From assembly GCA_003551125.1 (NCBI GenBank), contig PULY01000010.1, forward strand, positions 1-5,060: a stretch of DNA of 5,060 nt, given 5' to 3'. Positions 1 through 3,409 of this stretch are shown here, piece after piece. How positions within the stretch are numbered: position 1 is the stretch's first letter; every line of letters begins with the position of its first letter. Origin of the DNA: Candidatus Iainarchaeum sp. (GTDB lineage Archaea > B1Sed10-29). The position numbers and the translations under genes are program-made. Below the pieces are notes generated by a model. That model ran no database searches. It saw only the letters and a list, made by a program, of their open reading frames with translations, and had not been told where the DNA came from.

Positions 1-2
1 AA

Positions 3-335
3 ACCGATGTAACACGTCAAACAATGAAGAAATACATTAATGAATTAAAGAAAAAGAAACTAATCAGAGACACTGGAGATGGAAGATATCAAAGGATTAT
101 AGAAATGCCTGAAGAACTTGATAATCCAAAGATAAATAGTATAGAAACTAGATTCACATTTGAAACCGTTAAAAAAGACATAGAAACGGATGTAGACGAA
201 GATAAACTAGCATCTTTACCATCACTGTATACTAATTGTAATTTAAAAAACGTGGAACCCGTATTAATTCCTATCTGGAGAGTTAAATACACTCAAGATG
301 GAGAGGAAAGAACTGAAAACATACAGGCAATTTGA
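3..335 (+). CDS. C-terminal part of a protein with a winged-helix-like segment (5' end outside window)
   Basis: The frame is open from base 3 with no upstream stop, giving 110 residues before TGA. The ATG at base 24 has no purine-rich ribosome binding site and lies inside what looks like a DNA-binding helix, so the true start is probably left of the window. Residues 3-22 (VTRQTMKKYINELKKKKLI) have the pattern of a winged-helix recognition helix, and the following DTGDGRYQ could be the wing. An acidic linker (around residues 45-70) leads to a C-terminal part with VEPVLIPIWRVKY followed by a charged hairpin (TQDGEERTE), which looks like beta structure. It probably binds DNA as a regulator or as an accessory domain, but I do not recognise the family. 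The next gene starts 19 nt downstream on the same strand, so the two are probably co-transcribed. Confidence 0.6.
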   Translation, partial: TDVTRQTMKKYINELKKKKLIRDTGDGRYQRIIEMPEELDNPKINSIETRFTFETVKKDIETDVDEDKLASLPSLYTNCNLKNVEPVLIPIWRVKYTQDGEERTENIQAI

Positions 336-344
336 TATAAAATA

Positions 345-350
345 AGGGGA
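345..350 (+). promoter_or_regulatory. Ribosome binding site of the DUF2905-like gene
   Basis: AGGGGA lies 4 nt before the ATG at 355 in the short gap after the upstream stop. It is the only purine-rich GG motif nearby and supports this start. The spacing is short. Confidence 0.5.
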
Positions 351-354
351 AAAA

Positions 355-576
355 ATGAAAATCAATTCGAATTTCTTCACATTAATAGGAATATTATTTA
401 TTTTTCTGGGTTTATTATTTATTTTAGCTCCTTTCCTATCTAATTATATTAATTTAGATGATATTCCATCTTGGATTCTATATATTTATAGAGGAAAAAA
501 TTTCTACTTCGTTACTTCTCCTTTATTGATTTTAATTTCAGTAATAGCAGTCATTTGGTACTTCTTTATTCATTAG
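355..576 (+). CDS. Small two-helix membrane protein, DUF2905-like
   Basis: This 73-residue protein has two predicted membrane helices, about residues 8-28 (FTLIGILFIFLGLLFILAP) and 53-72. A short polar loop between them contains an Asp pair, IPSW and RGKNFYF. The arrangement matches my memory of the DUF2905 family: a Gly-rich first helix ending in AP, a loop with a Pro-containing motif and a basic residue before an FYF segment, then a second helix ending in W and aromatics. The usual PGD motif is replaced by PSW, so the match is not perfect. DUF2905 proteins are about 70 residues long and have no known function. There is no obvious signal peptide cleavage site, so both helices probably stay in the cytoplasmic membrane. 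The gene sits 19 nt after the winged-helix gene and ends 3 nt from the stop of the convergent YjbQ gene. Confidence 0.7.
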   Translation: MKINSNFFTLIGILFIFLGLLFILAPFLSNYINLDDIPSWILYIYRGKNFYFVTSPLLILISVIAVIWYFFIH

Positions 577-579
577 TAC

Positions 580-990
580 TTACTTCTCTATAATTTGAAT
601 ATATACTTTTCTAGTTGTTCTCGGACCATCGGTTTCCACAAAGGAAATATCCTGCCATGTACCCAATTTCAATTCATTGTTCCTTATTGGAAAGGTTTCA
701 CTACATCCTAAGAATGTTGATATTAAATGAGAGTGAGCGTTATTGTCAATACAGTTGTGTTTGTAGTTATCTCCTTTTGGAAATAAGTCTTTTAATTTGT
801 TTATTATGTCTTCTTGTATATTTGGATCGGCTGATTCATTTATCATGATTGCTCCGGTTGCATGTGGAGCGTAAACATGTAGGATTCCTTCTTCAATATC
901 TCTGTTAAATTCTTCGATCTTTTCATTTATCATAGCTGTTAATTGAACGATTTGCATTTCTTTTTCCGTTGAAAAAACTATTTCTTCCAT
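580..990 (-). CDS. yjbQ: YjbQ/UPF0047 family protein (secondary thiamine-phosphate synthase-like)
   Basis: The 136-residue length is typical of the YjbQ (UPF0047) family. Family motifs occur in order: HATGAIMINESADP (residues 43-56, with H43 and E52), a YKH element (H78), NNAHSHL (83-89, H86 and H88), LGTWQ (109-113) and DGPRTTR (121-127). The conserved His/Glu cluster fits the metal or phosphate-binding pocket seen in the trimeric family structures. Weak thiamine-phosphate synthase activity has been reported for some members, but the physiological role is uncertain. The protein is cytoplasmic with no membrane segment. It is the last gene of the minus-strand operon: its ATG lies 4 nt after the stop of the coiled-coil gene, and its ribosome binding site is inside the end of that gene, so translation is probably coupled. 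All key residues appear intact. Confidence 0.92.
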   Translation of the reverse strand: MEEIVFSTEKEMQIVQLTAMINEKIEEFNRDIEEGILHVYAPHATGAIMINESADPNIQEDIINKLKDLFPKGDNYKHNCIDNNAHSHLISTFLGCSETFPIRNNELKLGTWQDISFVETDGPRTTRKVYIQIIEK

Positions 991-994
991 ACAA

Positions 995-1576
995 TCAATC
1001 CTTTTTTTCCTTATCTTCTAATTCTTTCAGCCTTTTCTCTATTTCTTCTTCACTGAGTAGCTTCTCTTCAAGTTTCTTCTTAGTCTCTTTTCTCTTTTTT
1101 TCCCTTTCTTTTTTAATTTTTTCCTTCATTTCTTTGAGTTTCTTTTTATTTTCTTCGTGTTCTTTCTTTTGTTTCTCTATGAAATCAATCATTTCTTTCT
1201 CTTTTTTATCCAATTTTTTTCTTTTTTCCTTTTTTCTTTGTTCTAAGTCCTCTATTATTCCGTTTAACTTGTTTTCTATTTCTTTAACTTCTTTTATTTT
1301 TCTTTGAAGTTTTTTATCTTTCTTTGACTTTTCTTCAGATTTATTAATCAAATCATTTTTTATTCTTCTTACTTTTTTTCTAACGGTGTAAGGATTTCTC
1401 TCTTCTCTAAGTAATTGAAATTTTGCTTCTTTTTTTCCTTTTTTAAGAGCTCTTAAGAAATTTAAATCTTTAAAGTCCTTTACTCTTTGTTCCTCTACTT
1501 GTTTTCTCCCTTTTTCAATTGCTTCTAAGAATTCCTTAGTCTTTTTTTCTTTAGTTTTTTTGGACAATTCGATCAC
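995..1576 (-). CDS. Highly charged Lys/Glu-rich coiled-coil protein, unknown function
   Basis: The product has 193 residues from GTG at 1576, or 190 from TTG at 1567. Lys, Glu and Arg dominate. Residues from about 80 to the end are an almost uninterrupted charged helix with scattered heptad hydrophobics, expected to be a coiled coil or single alpha-helix. The N-terminal 75 residues differ. FLEAIEKGRKQ (16-26) recurs as FLRALKKGKKE (40-50), and FQLLREERNPYTVRKKVRRI (53-72) is basic and faintly similar to ribosomal protein uL29. There are no membrane segments, no signal peptide and no Cys. The gene lies 6 nt after the KH gene and 4 nt before yjbQ, which places it in one transcript with an RNA-binding protein. 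RNA or ribosome association is my inference from charge and context. I do not recognise a family. Biased composition makes chance similarity likely. Confidence 0.8.
   Translation of the reverse strand: MIELSKKTKEKKTKEFLEAIEKGRKQVEEQRVKDFKDLNFLRALKKGKKEAKFQLLREERNPYTVRKKVRRIKNDLINKSEEKSKKDKKLQRKIKEVKEIENKLNGIIEDLEQRKKEKRKKLDKKEKEMIDFIEKQKKEHEENKKKLKEMKEKIKKEREKKRKETKKKLEEKLLSEEEIEKRLKELEDKEKKD
999..1003 (-). promoter_or_regulatory. Ribosome binding site of yjbQ, inside the upstream gene
   Basis: On the minus strand AAGGA ends 8 nt before the ATG (990-988). It overlaps the last sense codons of the coiled-coil gene, whose TGA occupies 997-995. This arrangement supports the chosen start and translational coupling. 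Confidence 0.6.
1571..1576 (-). promoter_or_regulatory. GTGATC: start codon or Shine-Dalgarno of the coiled-coil gene
   Basis: GTGATC on the minus strand is a perfect complement to part of the archaeal 16S 3' tail (GATCACCTCC). It can be read as the GTG start plus Ile codon. Alternatively it is a ribosome binding site for the in-frame TTG at 1567-1565, which lies at normal distance from where the GGAGG core would fall. No other ribosome binding site precedes the GTG: the bases before it are ATCTAAACCGAA. I slightly favour the TTG start. Confidence 0.45.
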
Positions 1577-1582
1577 TTCGGT

Positions 1583-2104
1583 TTAGATGTATTTTATTTT
1601 GTATTTTTCATCCGTTAGCTTGTTAATAAGTTTTTCCATCTTCTCTACACTTATACCTACTTTATTTTTCCTTTCTTTGGGAAGAGTTATGTACTTCTCT
1701 TCACTTTGATCTGTTCTGTAAAGAATGTTTATTCCACATGCTCTGACGGGAGAAGCTAAATCATTGATAATTTGAACTGGAGACCCGTTTTTTATGACTT
1801 TTACATCTTTACCAAGTTTTTCAGATATCAATCTTATTATTCTTCCCCCTCTTCCTATTAGAACAGCGGGATTTCCTTCCACTAAAGCTAGAACTGTCTC
1901 TTTATCTTTTTTATTATTTTCTTTAATCGTTTTGGTTTTCACTAGATTGATTTCATTCGGTATGGTTTCTTTCTCAGCTAATCGAAAGAGTATTCTGCTC
2001 AACTCTACATCTACTTGATTTATTTCATTGGATTCAAGTTTTTGTTTGCATTTGCTGCAGAGTTTTCCTTCTTTCGCGTCTTTTGTGCATATTGGTAGAT
2101 TCAT
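1583..2104 (-). CDS. NusA-like KH-domain RNA-binding protein with N-terminal Cys motif
   Basis: This 173-residue protein starts with a short Cys-containing segment, ICTKDAKEGKLCSKC (C6, C16, C19), resembling a small zinc ribbon. A helical and linker region with many Lys follows (about 30-70). The KH domain begins near residue 70, with the signature GxxG loop GRGG (84-87) inside VLIGRGGRIIRLISEKLG. The following VKVIKNGSPVQIINDLASPV stretch and a C-terminal basic tail complete a layout I associate with the archaeal NusA-related or KH proteins thought to act in transcription or ribosome-related RNA binding. No enzymatic motif is seen. It heads the minus-strand operon with the coiled-coil and yjbQ genes. 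The ATG at 2104 has no Shine-Dalgarno, but a TATA-like element lies about 26 nt upstream, which fits a leaderless mRNA. The exact biological role of this family is not known to me. Confidence 0.85.
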   Translation of the reverse strand: MNLPICTKDAKEGKLCSKCKQKLESNEINQVDVELSRILFRLAEKETIPNEINLVKTKTIKENNKKDKETVLALVEGNPAVLIGRGGRIIRLISEKLGKDVKVIKNGSPVQIINDLASPVRACGINILYRTDQSEEKYITLPKERKNKVGISVEKMEKLINKLTDEKYKIKYI

Positions 2105-2123
2105 GATTAGATGTTAAGTGCTT

Positions 2124-2136
2124 ATTAAAATAAAAA
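2124..2136 (-). promoter_or_regulatory. Probable TATA box of a leaderless promoter for the KH operon
   Basis: On the minus strand CTTTTTATTTTAATA (2137-2123) is centred about 26 nt before the ATG at 2104. That distance would place transcription start at or next to the start codon, and no ribosome binding site is present, so a leaderless transcript is the simplest reading. The box is not a perfect archaeal consensus. Its T-runs could also end Alba transcription. Confidence 0.45.
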
Positions 2137-2201
2137 GTAAGGGGTTGGGAAAGAGAATAACTCCCATGGGTTCAAAGTTGTTGGATTTAGATGCGCTAAA
2201 T

Positions 2202-2483
2202 TTATTTTTGTGGTGCGGACATCTTAATTGTTATGGCGCTTACTTTTGATTCGGAGCCATCATCGTTTTTTAGGTTCTCTGTCTTTGTTGAAATCTCGTC
2301 TATGCTTATTTCATCGAGGAATTTATTTTTAACTATCTCTGCTACGTCTACTGCTCTGCTTATTGATTTTCCTCTTGCTTTTACTTCTACCTCATCTGCT
2401 CCTTGATTGAATTGAGTTACTACTGCTAGTACGTAACTCATTACGCCTTTGCTTCCTACGTAGATTGTATTGTCTTCAGCCAT
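2202..2483 (-). CDS. albA: Alba family DNA/RNA-binding chromatin protein
   Basis: At 93 residues it is the normal Alba length. The diagnostic core is clear: IYVGSKGVMSYVLAVVTQFN (7-26), VKARGKSISRAVDVAEIV (34-51), FLDEISIDEI (55-64) and a C-terminal strand VSAITIKM (81-88). Alba is an abundant dimeric archaeal nucleoid protein that coats double-stranded DNA and also binds RNA. Compared with Sulfolobus Alba1 (GKKPVMNYVL), the first Lys of the KK pair, the acetylated K16, is Ser11 here. The second Lys is kept as K12, and the following Pro is Gly13. The RNA/DNA-facing KARG (35-38) is kept. The start at 2483 is fixed by a strong GAGGTGA. The gene has its own TATA-like box and a leader of about 60 nt, so it is probably transcribed alone, with possible read-in from the phosphoesterase gene 169 nt upstream. 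Confidence 0.95.
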   Translation of the reverse strand: MAEDNTIYVGSKGVMSYVLAVVTQFNQGADEVEVKARGKSISRAVDVAEIVKNKFLDEISIDEISTKTENLKNDDGSESKVSAITIKMSAPQK

Positions 2484-2489
2484 GTTGAT

Positions 2490-2496
2490 TCACCTC
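2490..2496 (-). promoter_or_regulatory. Strong Shine-Dalgarno of albA
   Basis: GAGGTGA on the minus strand matches seven bases of the anti-Shine-Dalgarno region. It ends 6 nt before the ATG at 2483-2481. It is the best ribosome binding site in the window, consistent with an abundant protein. Confidence 0.8.
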
Positions 2497-2565
2497 GTTC
2501 TTTGTGTTGTGTTTTATTGTGTTCTGTAAGCTTTCTTCACTAATGTATCTTTATTCAATTCATTA

Positions 2566-2573
2566 TTTATAAA
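2566..2573 (-). promoter_or_regulatory. TATA-like box of albA
   Basis: TTTATAAA on the minus strand (preceded by CCTAAC) lies about 85 nt before the Alba ATG. Archaeal spacing of about 25 nt puts transcription start near 2544 and gives a leader of about 60 nt. The element is near-palindromic, so orientation is taken from the adjacent gene. No oligo-T terminator for the phosphoesterase is seen between 2574 and 2652: the minus strand there is A-rich. Confidence 0.5.
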
Positions 2574-2652
2574 GTTAGGTTGATGTCTTATCTTCATTGA
2601 AGTGAATTAATTTTCAACGTAAGATTACTCATTTCTATTTTTGCTTATTTTT

Positions 2653-3405
2653 TCAGGTTTCTATTTTCTTTATCTCTGGAAATTTGTATTTTCCAGCTTC
2701 TCTATCAACCGCTATTGCTTTGAGATTCTTATAATCGGTTTTATTTCGTAATATTGGTGATAAAAGATCTTTTTTATTTATCAAGTTTACTTGCGATCCT
2801 TCAGCTAGTTTTGAGAACGCTGGAAGAACTATTATTTTTTGTTCTTCTTCATTTGTTTCTCCGTAGAGGAAACAAGGTACTTTTTCCTTTATTCCTATTT
2901 TATCAGTTAAAGATAATGCGGGATGTTCATGTCCTATAACTATGTACTTTGATTGATTTGAATTTACTTTAAGTTGTTTTTGATGTCCATGTATGAATGT
3001 TATATCCTTCAGTGTTGCCTGTTCCTTTAGTTCCACTTTTTCATATTTCTTAGTTTCATAAATAAGGTAGTTGTCGTGGTTTCCTTTTATTATAATTATT
3101 TCTTCGACTAAATCCTTCAAATAATCTATAAATTCCTTTATTTCCTTTCTTTCTCCTTTTGAGGTTCTTGAAAACTCATGTTTTATATCTCCACAGATTA
3201 TTAGTTTTTCAGGGTTTTTTCTATTTATTATCTCCTTTATTTCTTCTTTTATTTCTTTTAATTGGAATTTAGGCATAAGTAGACCTGTTTTTGCCATAAG
3301 TGATTCCAATCCAAGATGTATATCGGTTATAACGACCGAGTTTATTTTTTCTATGTACAGAGCTGGGTAGTTATCTACTATTTCGAATTCTCCATATATC
3401 TTCAT
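2653..3405 (-). CDS. ICC-like metallophosphoesterase (COG1407 type), Lhr partner
   Basis: The 250-residue calcineurin-like phosphoesterase has all metal-binding motifs in order: TDIHLG (D28, H30), CGDIKH (D73, H76), KGNHDN (N109, H110, D111), IHGHQ (H139, H141) and GHEHP (H159, H161). These residues hold the two-metal centre of the superfamily. The GDIKH variant and the late LPAFSKLAEGSQVN element (194-207) point to the COG1407 ICC-like group, which includes the bacterial Lhr/ligase-associated enzyme PdeM. Expected activity is hydrolysis of phosphodiesters, perhaps of nucleic acid, but the substrate cannot be told from sequence. It starts 4 nt after the Lhr stop. Its ribosome binding site, GAGG (3418-3415), is in the last Lhr codons, 9 nt before the ATG. 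The tail after residue 207 is basic and less typical. It is cytoplasmic. Confidence 0.9.
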   Translation of the reverse strand: MKIYGEFEIVDNYPALYIEKINSVVITDIHLGLESLMAKTGLLMPKFQLKEIKEEIKEIINRKNPEKLIICGDIKHEFSRTSKGERKEIKEFIDYLKDLVEEIIIIKGNHDNYLIYETKKYEKVELKEQATLKDITFIHGHQKQLKVNSNQSKYIVIGHEHPALSLTDKIGIKEKVPCFLYGETNEEEQKIIVLPAFSKLAEGSQVNLINKKDLLSPILRNKTDYKNLKAIAVDREAGKYKFPEIKKIET

Positions 3406-3409
3406 GTGA

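Noticed and set aside
24..26. ATG as start of the first gene
   Set aside because: The frame stays open to the window edge, there is no ribosome binding site, and the codon falls inside the probable recognition helix.
335..344. TATAAAATA before the DUF2905-like gene as a promoter
   Set aside because: It lies only about 11 nt from the ATG, too close to give an mRNA containing the start.
1214..1239. Programmed frameshift at A AAA AAG in the coiled-coil gene
   Set aside because: The heptamer is in the slippery phase, but Lys-rich genes contain many, no downstream stem is visible, and no alternative-frame product makes sense.
969..1307. Plus-strand Ser/Phe-rich reading frame opposite the coiled-coil gene
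   Set aside because: It is the mirror of Lys/Glu codons on the other strand. It has no family resemblance and no good start context.
2163..2170. CCCATGGG palindrome between Alba and KH genes
   Set aside because: It has no loop and does not extend beyond 8 bases, so it is too short to be called an operator or terminator.
2168..2177. GGGTTCAAAG resembling a tRNA T-loop
   Set aside because: The flanking bases do not pair as a T-stem, and no acceptor or anticodon arm is found nearby.
2575..2605. C/D box guide RNA upstream of Alba
   Set aside because: There is a C-box-like TGATGT/ATGAAGA on either strand, but no matching D box (CTGA) at proper spacing.
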